Positions 27,366 through 36,368 are shown, counted from the first letter of the stretch. The stretch is 64,000 nt of DNA from Runella slithyformis DSM 19594 (GCF_000218895.1 NC_015703.1:4229001-4293000); one strand, 5' to 3'. The notes: generated by a model not told the origin, from the letters alone. Program-made: numbers and translations.

Positions 27366-27791
27366 ATGAGAAAGACCGTATTAGTGTTAGTATGCAGCTT
27401 ATTGTTCGGTGTTGTCAATGCGCAGGACGGCGGGCATCAAAAAATTGAAAATGCCAAAATTGGGCTGATCACCAATCGCCTGAACCTCACACCCGAGCAG
27501 TCACAGCAATTTTGGCCCGTATATAATGAGTTTGATGACCGTAAAAAAGAGATTAGGAAGCAAATGAAAAAGCTCATTGTAGAAACAAATACCCTTACGA
27601 CACCCGATGAGAAAATCCTGGCAAACATTAAGGAGACGCTCAATCTTCAACAAAAAGAAGTTGATCTGGAGCGCGAATACATGAATAAATTTCTGAAAGT
27701 GGTCAACGTAAGGCAGTTGGCCGAGCTCTATAAAGCGGAGCAAATGTTTACCCAAATGCTCATCCAACGCCTAAACCGAAAACAGCAGTAA
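27366..27791 (+). CDS. Periplasmic CpxP/Spy-like helical protein
   Basis: A 141-residue protein with a signal peptide (MRKTVLVLVCSLLFGVVNAQ). The mature part is all helical. It has RLNLTPEQSQQFWPVYNEF, a variant of the LTxxQ motif of the Spy/CpxP/CnrX stress-sensor group, then a heptad-like ETLNLQQKEVDLEREYMNKFLKVV. Such proteins act as periplasmic chaperones or sense metal or envelope stress for a sigma factor. It is the third gene of the sigma module and is followed by a strong terminator. Confidence 0.8.
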   Translation: MRKTVLVLVCSLLFGVVNAQDGGHQKIENAKIGLITNRLNLTPEQSQQFWPVYNEFDDRKKEIRKQMKKLIVETNTLTTPDEKILANIKETLNLQQKEVDLEREYMNKFLKVVNVRQLAELYKAEQMFTQMLIQRLNRKQQ

Positions 27792-27822
27792 AAGAACGAA
27801 TCCCAAAATGCGCATATATATC

Positions 27823-27862
27823 AGAGGCAATCCCGTCTAATGACGGGATTGCCTCTTTGTTT
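27823..27862. terminator. Strong bidirectional terminator
   Basis: A perfect 15-base stem (27823-27837 with 27842-27856) with a TAAT loop, followed by TTGTTT. It lies between the CpxP-like gene and the convergent LytTR gene. Confidence 0.92.
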
Positions 27863-28211
27863 AGGCCGCCGGGCGCAGTGCCTCCAACCTTTTTACATTT
27901 CTCCGCGATACCGGAATTTTATACCCGTCTTTGAGTCGAAAGTTGCCGTTGAACGAAAAATCCACGTACGTAATATTGATGATACACCCGCGATTGACGC
28001 GAATAAAGTTGGCAGGCAGCAGCAGCTCATACACCTTAATTGTTTTGGAAACCAATATCCGGTGGCCGCTTTTAAGGACAAAAAGAGTGTAGTTGCGTTG
28101 ACCTTCCAACCGTATTATATCACGTAGCGGAACAAATGTTTTATACGAATTTAGGGGTAAACGAATGCCTTCAAGGCCATTGGGAGTGCGTTGCAGTTGT
28201 AAAGCGGTCAT
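27861..28211 (-). CDS. Stand-alone LytTR DNA-binding protein
   Basis: A 116-residue protein made of little more than a LytTR domain: DIIRLEGQRNYTLFVLKSGHRILVSKTIK, then FIRVNRGCIINITYV and a closing YKIPVSRRNVKRLEAL. LytTR domains bind direct repeats upstream of target genes. There is no receiver domain and no kinase gene next to it, so activity must be set by level or by another partner. It is transcribed alone, divergently from the exonuclease gene. Confidence 0.92.
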   Translation of the reverse strand: MTALQLQRTPNGLEGIRLPLNSYKTFVPLRDIIRLEGQRNYTLFVLKSGHRILVSKTIKVYELLLPANFIRVNRGCIINITYVDFSFNGNFRLKDGYKIPVSRRNVKRLEALRPAA

Positions 28212-28302
28212 AACAGTGAGGGTTTGATGTGTCTACAAAGATGCAGCTTGGGAGGGAAGAAAATCAATGGGTATTTTACCCTATCCTTCCGTATTTTTCC
28301 CG

Positions 28303-28310
28303 TATTTTTG
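28303..28310 (+). promoter_or_regulatory. -7 element TATTTTTG for the exonuclease gene
   Basis: This TAnnTTTG match is 17 bases before the ATG at 28328. Transcription would start about 10 bases ahead of that ATG and exclude the upstream in-frame ATG at 28229, which supports the shorter protein. Confidence 0.6.
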
Positions 28311-28327
28311 TGTACTATTTTTTTATT

Positions 28328-28852
28328 ATGTTTGCCATTGTAGATATTGAAACCACGGGCGGGGCGTATGATACAAGCCGCATTACAGAGATTGCCATTC
28401 TGCGTCATGATGGGCAAAAAGTCATAGACTCTTATCAGACCCTTATCAATCCCAAATGTTGGATCCCGGGGTTTATTACTCAGCTGACGGGCATTGATAA
28501 TCAAATGGTCAGGGACGCGCCGACGTTTGAGGAAATAGCCGATGACGTGCGCCGAATGACCCAAAACGCCGCTTTTGTGGCACATAATGTGACCTTCGAT
28601 TACGGCTTTGTGCGTCGGGAGTTCGGTCGTCTGGATGAATATTTTGACCGCGATACCCTGTGTACGGTGCGGTTGAGCCGTAAAATATTCCCGGGTTATA
28701 AATCCTATAGTTTGGGCAATATTTGCCGCGATCTGCAAATCCAACATACCAATCACCACCGAGCCATGGGCGATGCCGCCGCGACCACGCTGCTATTCGA
28801 ATTGCTCCTTCAACACGACAAACAAGGCTTATTAAAAGGATGGATTCTATAA
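28328..28852 (+). CDS. DnaQ-like 3'-5' exonuclease (DEDDh)
   Basis: A 174-residue DNA/RNA exonuclease of the DnaQ/PolC-epsilon type. Exo I is VDIETTGG (Asp and Glu), Exo II is HNVTFDYGFVRREF, and Exo III is HRAMGDAAAT with the catalytic His and Asp. I start at 28328 because MFAIVDIETTG matches the usual N-terminus and the -7 element lies just upstream; a start at 28229 would add 33 hydrophobic-aromatic residues. The GIY-YIG nuclease domain that often follows in related proteins is absent. Confidence 0.9.
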   Translation: MFAIVDIETTGGAYDTSRITEIAILRHDGQKVIDSYQTLINPKCWIPGFITQLTGIDNQMVRDAPTFEEIADDVRRMTQNAAFVAHNVTFDYGFVRREFGRLDEYFDRDTLCTVRLSRKIFPGYKSYSLGNICRDLQIQHTNHHRAMGDAAATTLLFELLLQHDKQGLLKGWIL

Positions 28853-28942
28853 TTGAATCGGGTAGAGCAGGCGTTAGGTTTGCCCTTTTTACGGGCATGA
28901 AACACTGAATTTTCAACATCGGGAACCTATGAATGGATGTTT

Positions 28943-28965
28943 TAGTTTTGTGAGTGATTACTCAC
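28943..28965 (+). promoter_or_regulatory. -7 element with overlapping TetR operator
   Basis: TAGTTTTG (28943-28950) fits the Bacteroidota -7 element. It runs directly into the inverted repeat GTGAGT-4-ACTCAC (28950-28965), eight bases before the TetR ATG. A repressor bound here would block its own promoter. The ACTCACTT half recurs at 29567. Confidence 0.65.
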
Positions 28966-28972
28966 TTTTAGC

Positions 28973-29515
28973 ATGACCGAAAAACAGGAACTTATTCTCG
29001 AAACCGCCCTGAAACTTTTTGCTGAAAATGGCTTTGATACTACTCCCACGAGTCTGATTGCGCGGGAAGCGGGCGTATCTGAAGGGCTTATTTTTCGCCA
29101 TTTTACCAATAAAGAGGGATTAATGGATGCTATTTTGGCCCTGAGTGAAGAGCGAATGGGGCAGAAGGTCCAAGCCATTGTGACCTTGACCGAGCCTTTG
29201 GCAAAGATCTATGCCGTGATCGAATTGCCCGTAAAACTGTTCAGCGAAGAGCGTGAATTTTGGAAACTGCAGTTTTCCCTGAAATGGCAGAAAAAATACA
29301 AAGGTCAGTCGTATCGCCCGAGCGGGCATTATCTGGAATTGGTGAGTGTAATCACAGATGCTTTCCGTCAATTGGGGTATGCCGAGCCTGAAAAAGAAGT
29401 GATGTTGTTAATTTTGCTGCTTGATGGTTTAAGCAACCAACTTATGCAGCAACCTTCCGACGAGTTTATTCAGTCGACTCTCTCATTTATCAAATCAAAG
29501 TACTTCAACGCCTAA
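28973..29515 (+). CDS. TetR/AcrR family transcriptional regulator
   Basis: A 180-residue repressor. The N-terminal helix-turn-helix is clear: ETALKLFAENGFDTTPTSLIAREAGVSEGLIFRHFTNKEGLMDAI. The rest is a helical ligand-binding domain without recognisable specificity. Inverted repeats lie before this gene (28950-28965) and before the next one (29557-29574), which suggests control of itself and of the metallo-hydrolase. The ligand is unknown. Confidence 0.93.
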   Translation: MTEKQELILETALKLFAENGFDTTPTSLIAREAGVSEGLIFRHFTNKEGLMDAILALSEERMGQKVQAIVTLTEPLAKIYAVIELPVKLFSEEREFWKLQFSLKWQKKYKGQSYRPSGHYLELVSVITDAFRQLGYAEPEKEVMLLILLLDGLSNQLMQQPSDEFIQSTLSFIKSKYFNA

Positions 29516-29556
29516 CGTCCAAAAGGGAAGCTCATACCATATCTGCCCAATGATAG

Positions 29557-29574
29557 TAAGTAAGCACTCACTTA
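29557..29574 (+). promoter_or_regulatory. Second TetR-type operator
   Basis: An 18-base inverted repeat, TAAGTAAG-CA-CTCACTTA, with one mismatch between the arms. It lies 22 bases before the metallo-hydrolase ATG and shares ACTCACTT with the site before the TetR gene. Confidence 0.6.
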
Positions 29575-29596
29575 TTAACCCGTTATTTTTCAACCC

Positions 29597-30709
29597 ATGT
29601 TCAGCAAATTCAAAAAAACAATGCTTTATCTTTTCCTTTTTATTGCAGTTATCACACTGAGCGTGTATGTGTACCTGCAACAGCCTCAATTTGGGCAAAA
29701 TCCCGCTAAAAGACGTTTGGAGCGCATTCTTGCTTCGCCGCATTACAAAAACGGTGCTTTTCAAAATCAGCATTTAACACCTGATCTGGCGGAGGGAGTG
29801 ACCTATTTTGATATTTTAAAAGGATACCTTCCTAAGGTGGAAAACAAAGAACCGGCCAAACTGTTGCCTTCGATCAGAACGGATCTGAAGCATATTTCTT
29901 CGGACAAACCGGTGGTGGTGTGGTTTGGGCACTCTTCGTATTTTATGCACCTTGATGGGAAAAATATTCTGGTAGATCCCGTCTTTAGCGGACATGCGTC
30001 GCCGGTATCTTTCTTTGGGGCTAATTATAATGGGAGTAATGTGTACTCCATTGATGATTTTCCTGAGTTGGACCTGCTGATCATTACGCATGACCACTAC
30101 GACCATTTGGATTATGAAACGGTCAAAAAATTGCAGCCAAAGGTGAAGCGGGTGATTACGTCATTGGGGGTAGGCTCGCATCTGGCGCATTGGGGGTACA
30201 CCGAAGCACAAATCACCGAGTTGGATTGGTGGGAGAAAACGTCGGTCGATGGCACATTGGATATCACGGCGGCGCCCGCCCGCCACTTTTCCGGACGTGG
30301 ATTGAAGCGGATGCAGACGTTTTGGTCGTCGTTTATTCTAAAAACACCGCATAATGCTGTCTATGTAGGCGGCGATTCGGGATATGATACGCACTTCAAA
30401 GAAATTGGGGAGAAATACGGACCGTTTGATTTGGCGGTGTTGGAATGCGGACAGTATAATGAGTATTGGAAGTACATTCACATGATGCCCGAAGAAACCG
30501 CGCAGGCGGCGGTCGAGTTACGGGCTAAGTTATTATTGCCCGTGCATTGGGGCAAATTTACACTGGCCCTGCATCCATGGAATGAATCCATCCAACGGGT
30601 AACCAAGAAAGCGAAAGAATTGAACCAGCCTGTTACAACGCCGATAATCGGTGAAAAGGTGGAAGTGGGAGTAAGCAACTATCCCGTGAAGGAATGGTGG
30701 ATTGACTGA
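29597..30709 (+). CDS. Membrane-anchored MBL-fold metallo-hydrolase (UlaG/NAPE-PLD type)
   Basis: A 370-residue protein with an N-terminal membrane anchor (about residues 9-28). The zinc site is THDHYDHLD (near residue 168), with more ligands in APARHFSGRG, GGDSGYDTHF and LPVHWGKF. WFGHSSYFMHLDGKNILVDPVF is the typical opening of the UlaG/NAPE-PLD-like branch, whose members hydrolyse phosphodiesters or lactones. The paired TetR gene and shared operator point to an inducible detoxification or lipid-turnover role, which is inference. Confidence 0.88.
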   Translation: MFSKFKKTMLYLFLFIAVITLSVYVYLQQPQFGQNPAKRRLERILASPHYKNGAFQNQHLTPDLAEGVTYFDILKGYLPKVENKEPAKLLPSIRTDLKHISSDKPVVVWFGHSSYFMHLDGKNILVDPVFSGHASPVSFFGANYNGSNVYSIDDFPELDLLIITHDHYDHLDYETVKKLQPKVKRVITSLGVGSHLAHWGYTEAQITELDWWEKTSVDGTLDITAAPARHFSGRGLKRMQTFWSSFILKTPHNAVYVGGDSGYDTHFKEIGEKYGPFDLAVLECGQYNEYWKYIHMMPEETAQAAVELRAKLLLPVHWGKFTLALHPWNESIQRVTKKAKELNQPVTTPIIGEKVEVGVSNYPVKEWWID

Positions 30710-30711
30710 AA

Positions 30712-30751
30712 CTTCAGGTTCTCGGAAGAGCTCTCTTCTGAGAACCTGAAG
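30712..30751. terminator. Bidirectional hairpin terminator
   Basis: A 12-base perfect stem (30712-30723 with 30740-30751) holds a 16-base loop that contains a smaller GAAGAGCTCTCTTC palindrome. It lies between the convergent metallo-hydrolase and Nfu genes and ends four bases before the Nfu stop. Confidence 0.8.
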
Positions 30752-30754
30752 CTA

Positions 30755-31018
30755 TTAATACGCCGGGGTAAGGTTGATGGCTTCTACTTTTCTGATCTCG
30801 GGAACTGATTTCAAAATAGCTTCTTCCAACCCTGCCTTGAACGTCATGGTTGACATTGGGCAGGAACTGCATGAACCTATGAGTTCAAGGCGTACCGTCA
30901 TGTCGTCGGTAATTTCTTTCACCGCCACGTTGCCGCCGTCAGCTTCCAGGTAAGGGCGGATGCTGTTGAGGGCTGTTTCGACGCGGGATTTAAGTAAATC
31001 AGCTTGAAGTGTTTCCAT
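30755..31018 (-). CDS. NifU C-terminal-domain (Nfu) iron-sulfur carrier
   Basis: An 87-residue single-domain Nfu scaffold. The cluster-binding motif is CSSCPMS with Cys50 and Cys53. IRPYLEADGGNV at residues 20-31 is a family landmark. Nfu dimers carry a [4Fe-4S] cluster to target enzymes. It is just downstream of the Mrp gene on the same strand, so the two form an iron-sulfur assembly pair. Confidence 0.95.
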   Translation of the reverse strand: METLQADLLKSRVETALNSIRPYLEADGGNVAVKEITDDMTVRLELIGSCSSCPMSTMTFKAGLEEAILKSVPEIRKVEAINLTPAY

Positions 31019-31096
31019 TTTTATAGTATAATGCGCTAATATGCTGTTTTTTTAGCCGATTATCAAGGGCTTCCTGCCATTGACTCGTAGGGGTGA

Positions 31097-32203
31097 CTAA
31101 ACTCTAATCTCGACCTGCTTGGTTTTGGCAAGGGTGGCGTTTCGAATCGCGACTTGTTGTGCCAAGTTTTCAGCCGCTTCCTGAAAAGCTTCCTTGGTAA
31201 TGAGGTCATCACTCAAATACGCCGGACGTCCTTCATCACCCCCCTCACGAATGCCCTGTACCAACGGAATGTGTCCTAAAACAGGAACGTCAAATTTGTC
31301 GGCCAATTGCTGTCCACCGTCTTTCCCAAATAGATAATACTTATTGTTGGGGAGCTCGGCAGGAGTAAAATAAGACATATTTTCCACAATTCCCAAGACC
31401 GGAACGTTGATCTGCGGTTGGCGAAACATCGCCAAACCCTTAATGGCGTCGGCCAATGCTACTTTTTGCGGAGTGGTCACGATCACCGCGCCCGTGACGG
31501 GCAGGGCCTGAACGAGTGTCAGGTGAATGTCGCTGGTACCCGGAGGCAGGTCAATGAGCAGATAATCCAACTCACCCCATTCTACATCGCCGATCAGTTG
31601 ACGCAGCGCCGTACTGGCCATTGGTCCGCGCCATACCGTAGCACTGTCGGCCGGAACCAAAAAGCCCATCGAAATCAGCTTAATACCCCATTGCTGAATG
31701 GGCACCATCATATTCCTGCCTTCGCGCTGCACAATGCGTGGCTGCATGTCTTCAGCGCCAAACATGACCGGCATGGAAGGCCCGTAAATATCCGCGTCGA
31801 GAATACCGACTTTTGCCCCCGAACGATACAACGCCATGGCCAGATTGGCCGTAACGGTCGATTTTCCAACGCCCCCTTTGCCCGACGCGACCGCGATGAT
31901 ATTTTTTACCTGAGGTACGACGGGGCCGCCGGTCCGGGTGGTGGTCACATCAGCGGTAAGCTTAATGTCTACCCGGATATGATCTCCGAAAAATTTGTGG
32001 ATGGCATCCGTACAGTTTTTGCGAATGAGCTCTTTGAGCGGACACGCCGGTGTGGTGAGCACTACGGTAAAGCTGATGGAATCAAGACCCGTCTCTACGT
32101 CACGAATCATGCCCAGTGTCACAAGGTCTTTTTTTAGGTCAGGCTCCTGAACGGTGCTGAGTGCCTGAAGTATTTTTTCTTTATTGATGGTTAGGTCGCC
32201 CAT
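31097..32203 (-). CDS. mrp: Mrp/ApbC-type P-loop iron-sulfur carrier
   Basis: A 368-residue protein. Residues 1-85 form a DUF59/MIP18 domain. The deviant Walker A GKGGVGKS is at 108-115, followed by DADIYGPSMPVMFG and LIDLPPGTSD. Mrp proteins bind and pass on iron-sulfur clusters with ATP hydrolysis. The CxxC cluster ligands found in many homologues after ENMSYF are absent here (FTPAELPNNKYYLFG instead), so the cluster may be held differently or by Nfu. The next gene on this strand encodes Nfu. Confidence 0.93.
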   Translation of the reverse strand: MGDLTINKEKILQALSTVQEPDLKKDLVTLGMIRDVETGLDSISFTVVLTTPACPLKELIRKNCTDAIHKFFGDHIRVDIKLTADVTTTRTGGPVVPQVKNIIAVASGKGGVGKSTVTANLAMALYRSGAKVGILDADIYGPSMPVMFGAEDMQPRIVQREGRNMMVPIQQWGIKLISMGFLVPADSATVWRGPMASTALRQLIGDVEWGELDYLLIDLPPGTSDIHLTLVQALPVTGAVIVTTPQKVALADAIKGLAMFRQPQINVPVLGIVENMSYFTPAELPNNKYYLFGKDGGQQLADKFDVPVLGHIPLVQGIREGGDEGRPAYLSDDLITKEAFQEAAENLAQQVAIRNATLAKTKQVEIRV

Positions 32204-32346
32204 GGAGGAATGTAATCCGTTATCAGTGAATGGCCTTCCGAAGAAAAACCCTTACACGTTGTTGTACACAAATAGAACCGTAAAATTAAAAGGAAAGTTT
32301 GCCAAAATCCTATTTGTACGTTTAAAAGAAAGGTTCGTTTTACATA

Positions 32347-33687
32347 TTAAGAATAACTGGCCGCCAAACGTGCATTTTCAGTACTGCGAACAAACGGTTT
32401 TAAGCCTCGGTAGAGCAACAAACACGAACTACTGCATCCCGCCAATACCGTACAGGCCAAGGATAGGTGTACCATGTTGGGGTCGCCGAAAACTTTGTCG
32501 TTGATAAAACCTACGGCCAGCGGTCCGCCGCCGAGCCCGACGATATTGACCACAAAAAGGAAAAAAGCAGAGAAGGTAGCCCGCATGGGGGCCGGGACCA
32601 TTTCCTGAAGCGCGGCTGTAGCAGCCCCGTACGGAAGCGAAGTGAAAAAGCAGATCAGGGCCAGTAATGCCACAAAAAGGGGCATTGGTGCTGACGTAAA
32701 AGCCATCATCAGAAATATGGTTACTGCCAGTAATGTACCGATGAGCATGCCTTGGTAGCCAACGCGCATTTTGGCGTCCGGATAGCCGTCTTTGGTGAGT
32801 TTATCCGCATAGCGGCCGCCCAGATACACACCCGCGGTGGAAAAAATTGTGATGATTCCCCCCAATAATAACCCCGCCTGCGATTCGGCAAAACCGTATT
32901 TTCGGACCAAAAGGGTAGGAGTCCAGGCGATGGTAGCGTACGAACTGAACGCCATGAGGGCAATTCCGAAAAATAATGATAACAGTGCAAAACGATTTGC
33001 ACCGAGATACCGCATGATTTCCGATATAGCTATTTTGTCCTTATCGGTTTGTTGACGTACGGGCTCTTTGACCGTAAAAGCGATCAGCAACACGATAAGC
33101 AGCCCCGGGGCACCCACTACCAAAAAGACCGTTTGCCATGGGTATATTTCCCCAAAAAACGGTACCTGCCACATTCCTTCCACGTTGATGAGTTTGAGAA
33201 TCAGCGCAACCAATAAAATCGAGAGCCCCGAACCGACATACACGCCCAAATTATAAATACCCATCGCGGTCCCTAACTTATGGCGAGGAAACAGATCCGT
33301 TATCATCGAATACGCTGCCGGTGACAAGGCCGCTTCTCCGATGCCTACCCCGATGCGCGCCAGAAAAAGTTGGCTGTAGGTATCGGTAACGCCGCAAACG
33401 GCAGTCATGATGCTCCACAGAACGATTCCCCAAAGAATAATGCTTTTGCGACTGCGTCGGTCGGCTAAACGGCCGATCGGAATACCGAGAAACGTATAAA
33501 AAATGGCAAAACTAAAACCAATCAGCAACCCCACCTGCGTATCGGTGACGCCAAAGTCCCGTTTCAGCGGTTTTACCAATAAGGTAAGTACCTGCCGGTC
33601 AATGAATGAAGAAATGTAGGCGAGCATCAGTACCGCTACAACGTACCAGGCATAACGAAGTGAAGGAGTCTGAGAATGGGAGGTCAT
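32347..33687 (-). CDS. MFS transporter, spinster-like
   Basis: A 446-residue inner-membrane protein with 12 predicted helices. I start at the ATG at 33687 (MTSHSQTPSLRYAW); a TTG at 33717 would add ten residues. The loop 2-3 signature is FLGIPIGRLADRRSRKS, and IASFIDR-like YISSFIDRQVL opens helix 1, typical of the spinster/hexuronate-related branch. ARIGVGIGEAALSPAAYSMITDLFPRHKLG is also diagnostic. The substrate is unknown and no catabolic genes are beside it. Confidence 0.9.
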   Translation of the reverse strand: MTSHSQTPSLRYAWYVVAVLMLAYISSFIDRQVLTLLVKPLKRDFGVTDTQVGLLIGFSFAIFYTFLGIPIGRLADRRSRKSIILWGIVLWSIMTAVCGVTDTYSQLFLARIGVGIGEAALSPAAYSMITDLFPRHKLGTAMGIYNLGVYVGSGLSILLVALILKLINVEGMWQVPFFGEIYPWQTVFLVVGAPGLLIVLLIAFTVKEPVRQQTDKDKIAISEIMRYLGANRFALLSLFFGIALMAFSSYATIAWTPTLLVRKYGFAESQAGLLLGGIITIFSTAGVYLGGRYADKLTKDGYPDAKMRVGYQGMLIGTLLAVTIFLMMAFTSAPMPLFVALLALICFFTSLPYGAATAALQEMVPAPMRATFSAFFLFVVNIVGLGGGPLAVGFINDKVFGDPNMVHLSLACTVLAGCSSSCLLLYRGLKPFVRSTENARLAASYS

Positions 33688-33989
33688 GAAGAAAAAGGTT
33701 TTTAGGTATATAGCCAAAAGTATCGCATATGGACTACTTAATTGTTCAATTATATCTAAAAATCATACTATTTTTTTGGTAAGAAATAAAAACATCGGAA
33801 TATTTGGATGAACACAGGGCATATCCCGAAGAATTTGATTTTTGAAGATGTTGGAACTGACTCGGTAAGCAGCGTCGGAAAAGTACCGTAAGAATAAGTA
33901 ATTTCTTGATTAATCAGGGTAATAATGTAATTTTGAGCGTTTTATGTGCGTTTATACATAACATTTTCGAACTCATAAACGATATAGCC
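33688..33989. other. Intergenic region without a recognised gene
   Basis: About 300 A+T-rich bases between the divergent MFS and lipoprotein genes. I see no convincing frame, hairpin or full promoter motif; it should hold the promoters of both flanking genes. Confidence 0.5.
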
Positions 33990-34202
33990 ATGTTAAAAAA
34001 GAGCCCTTTCTTCAAAAATCTCCTGTTTTTCAGTGTCTTGGTTGCCATCGGCGGCTGCAGCCTGAGTTCGGATTCACTTTCCCTCAGAGCCGGCCTGAAT
34101 CCACCTTCGTTAAAATCTTCGGCCACTAAATGCAAAGAAGGTGATTTACTTTGTTGCAAAAAAGCCGCAGAGCGTTCTTCGCGTACTCGTCCTGTCATTT
34201 AA
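33990..34202 (+). CDS. Small cysteine-rich lipoprotein
   Basis: A 70-residue protein. The ATG at 33990 gives a lipoprotein signal (MLKKSPFFKNLLFFSVLVAIGGC) with the lipobox IGGC; a frame start at 33906 would hide it. The mature 48 residues contain a CKEGDLLCCKK motif with three cysteines and end in basic residues. No family is recognised. It precedes the sensor-kinase gene by 111 bases. Confidence 0.65.
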   Translation: MLKKSPFFKNLLFFSVLVAIGGCSLSSDSLSLRAGLNPPSLKSSATKCKEGDLLCCKKAAERSSRTRPVI

Positions 34203-34312
34203 CCGTTGATTTTTAATTTACGACGTTTCAGGCTTCAATTTAGTACTTTCGGTTACCGTCGGTCTCTGATTCTGCAGTGATGGATGTATGTTTGTAATTA
34301 ACTGTATTGGGG

Positions 34313-35389
34313 ATGAAAGTGACTCTCAACGATAAACGATTGCTTATTTTCGGTCCGCTCGTGCTTTGGGCCGTTGCGACCGTTTTTTTTAATCTGCCCA
34401 CACTTTGCGAAGACACCTTTACCGCTGCCAAATTCCTGATTGCGGGGCTCGCGTCGGTGTATGTATCGTGGCTTGTGGGCCGTTGGATGATCATAGAAGT
34501 ACGCCGCCGCAATCCGGGTCTGGAGAATGTCCGTCAGCGGCTCATTGTTTTGGGTGTACTGAGTATTCCCGTCGTGGTTTTGCTGGTAGCTCAACGCCTG
34601 ATTCTCTTTGACTACTTCGTCTACAGCGATTCTCCGAAATTTGACTGGTTTTATCCCGAAACCCTGTTCATGCTTGGGCTGAATCTTTTTTACTTAGCCA
34701 TTATTTTTGCCGTGTACGAAAGTCGCTATTTCTTCCGTCAGTGGCTCATCAGCAAGCGTCAAACCGAAGAGCTCAGCCGGGCCAACCTGGAAATGCAGTT
34801 GGATTCGCTCAAAAACCAGGTGCAGCCTCACTTTTTATTCAATAGCCTCAACACGCTTCAGGCGTTGGTGAAATCAAATGAGAACAAAACGGCCGTTCGG
34901 TTTATCGGAGATCTGTCGCAGGTGTATCGGTATTTGCTGCAAAGCAATGAGCAACAGTTGACCTCGTTGGAAAAGGAACTGGAATTTACCCATGCCTATT
35001 TTGGCCTTTTGAAAACCCGTTTTGAAGAGGGTATCACGTTGGACGTAAACGTCGCGCCAATGTATCGCCATGCCCAAATTCCGCCGCTGACGCTGCAATT
35101 ATTGGTTGAAAATGCCGTCAAACACAATCGGGTTTCGATCTCAATGCCGTTGAATATTCGAATATTTACCAATAATGCCGGCGAATTAATTGTGCAGAAT
35201 AATCTTCAGCGCAAACCCAACAATGTGATGCCTTCGAGCCAAAAAGGATTGATGAACATTGCGTCCAAATACGCATTGCTTCGCCAGCCGCAGGTGCAGA
35301 TATACCAAAACGAAGCAGTTTTTGAAGTGCGGGTACCGCTTATTGGCATCGACGAATGGGGAGTGAAAGAAAAAATGGTGAAAACGTAG
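34313..35389 (+). CDS. LytS-type sensor histidine kinase
   Basis: A 358-residue kinase started at the ATG at 34313 (a TTG at 34307 is possible). Four membrane helices fill residues 1-145. A short coiled linker (ISKRQTEELSRANLEMQLDSL) leads to the His_kinase domain: the phospho-acceptor is in QVQPHFLFNSLNTLQ, and the ATP-binding region has PPLTLQLLVENAVKHN. There is no external sensor domain, so the signal must act within the membrane. It is 34 bases ahead of its LytTR response regulator. Confidence 0.93.
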   Translation: MKVTLNDKRLLIFGPLVLWAVATVFFNLPTLCEDTFTAAKFLIAGLASVYVSWLVGRWMIIEVRRRNPGLENVRQRLIVLGVLSIPVVVLLVAQRLILFDYFVYSDSPKFDWFYPETLFMLGLNLFYLAIIFAVYESRYFFRQWLISKRQTEELSRANLEMQLDSLKNQVQPHFLFNSLNTLQALVKSNENKTAVRFIGDLSQVYRYLLQSNEQQLTSLEKELEFTHAYFGLLKTRFEEGITLDVNVAPMYRHAQIPPLTLQLLVENAVKHNRVSISMPLNIRIFTNNAGELIVQNNLQRKPNNVMPSSQKGLMNIASKYALLRQPQVQIYQNEAVFEVRVPLIGIDEWGVKEKMVKT

Positions 35390-35422
35390 TCCGAGGCAGT
35401 TACACATGACAAAAGTTAGGAT

Positions 35423-36202
35423 ATGAAAGTGGTCATTATTGAAGATGAGGCACTGGCGGCCCGACAATTGAAAACAATGGTGCAGGAATGCGATGAATCC
35501 ATTGAGGTTATTACGCTGCTCGACAGTGTGGAGTCGTCGATCCGGTGGCTGCGGACCAATGACCGCCCTGACTTATTGCTGATGGATATTGAACTGTGCG
35601 ACGGGCAAAGTTTTGAGATATTTAACCAAATAGAAGTCAAAAGTCCCGTCATCTTTACCACTGCTTACAACGAATTTGCCATTCAGGCCTTTCGGGTCAA
35701 CAGCATTGATTACCTGCTGAAGCCCATTGACGAATACGCACTGAAACGGAGTCTGTCAAAGTTTCAGGAACTGAAAAAACTGTACGGTACAACGGCCGAC
35801 AATCATCCGGATGTCAATGAATTGGTCCATTTGATCAAACAGACGAAAGCGTCTTCTTCGGAGTACCGGGAGCGGTTTTTGTTGAAGCAGGGCTCTCGCC
35901 TTGTGCCGGTATCGGTCGACGACATTGCTTATTTCTACAGTCAGGAACGGCTGAGTTTTGTCAAAACCTGGGACGAGCGCTCGTATGTGCTCGATTATAC
36001 ACTGGATGAACTGGAATGCCTGTTGAATCCAAAGCAATTTTTTCGGGTCAATCGGCAGATCATACTTTGTCCAAAATCCGTCGATAAGATTCATTTACAC
36101 TTCAACAGCCGGCTGAAGCTTGATCTGCGCCCCGGCACGGAGGAAGAGGTATTTATCAGCCGTGATAAAGCGGGAGAATTCAGGAATTGGATGGGGGAAT
36201 GA
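35423..36202 (+). CDS. LytTR-family response regulator
   Basis: A 259-residue regulator. The receiver domain (1-120) has the acidic pair in IIEDEALA, phospho-acceptor Asp55 in LLMDIEL, and the Lys in YLLKPIDE. The LytTR DNA-binding domain occupies about 155-255 (RFLLKQGSRLVPVSVDDIAYFYSQ ... FRVNRQIILC). It is the partner of the kinase encoded just upstream. Targets are unknown; the following membrane-protein genes are candidates. Confidence 0.95.
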   Translation: MKVVIIEDEALAARQLKTMVQECDESIEVITLLDSVESSIRWLRTNDRPDLLLMDIELCDGQSFEIFNQIEVKSPVIFTTAYNEFAIQAFRVNSIDYLLKPIDEYALKRSLSKFQELKKLYGTTADNHPDVNELVHLIKQTKASSSEYRERFLLKQGSRLVPVSVDDIAYFYSQERLSFVKTWDERSYVLDYTLDELECLLNPKQFFRVNRQIILCPKSVDKIHLHFNSRLKLDLRPGTEEEVFISRDKAGEFRNWMGE

Positions 36203-36368
36203 TGCGTTTGGATTGTCTTGGGATTTGAGTACATTTAATTGCCCAATCGGACAGATTTTGCGTAGTAGAAAAACGGTCCTTTCCTTTTTTAAAGGATAAG
36301 GTACCAATTACCCCCAAAGGGCGTTCGTTTCTCGTCAATAAACCAATTAACCTTAATTCAACTCAGTT

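Noticed and set aside
31418-32137. A 239-codon forward frame opposite mrp
   Set aside because: It mirrors the coding sequence of a clear Mrp protein and its translation is of low-complexity His/Arg-rich type.
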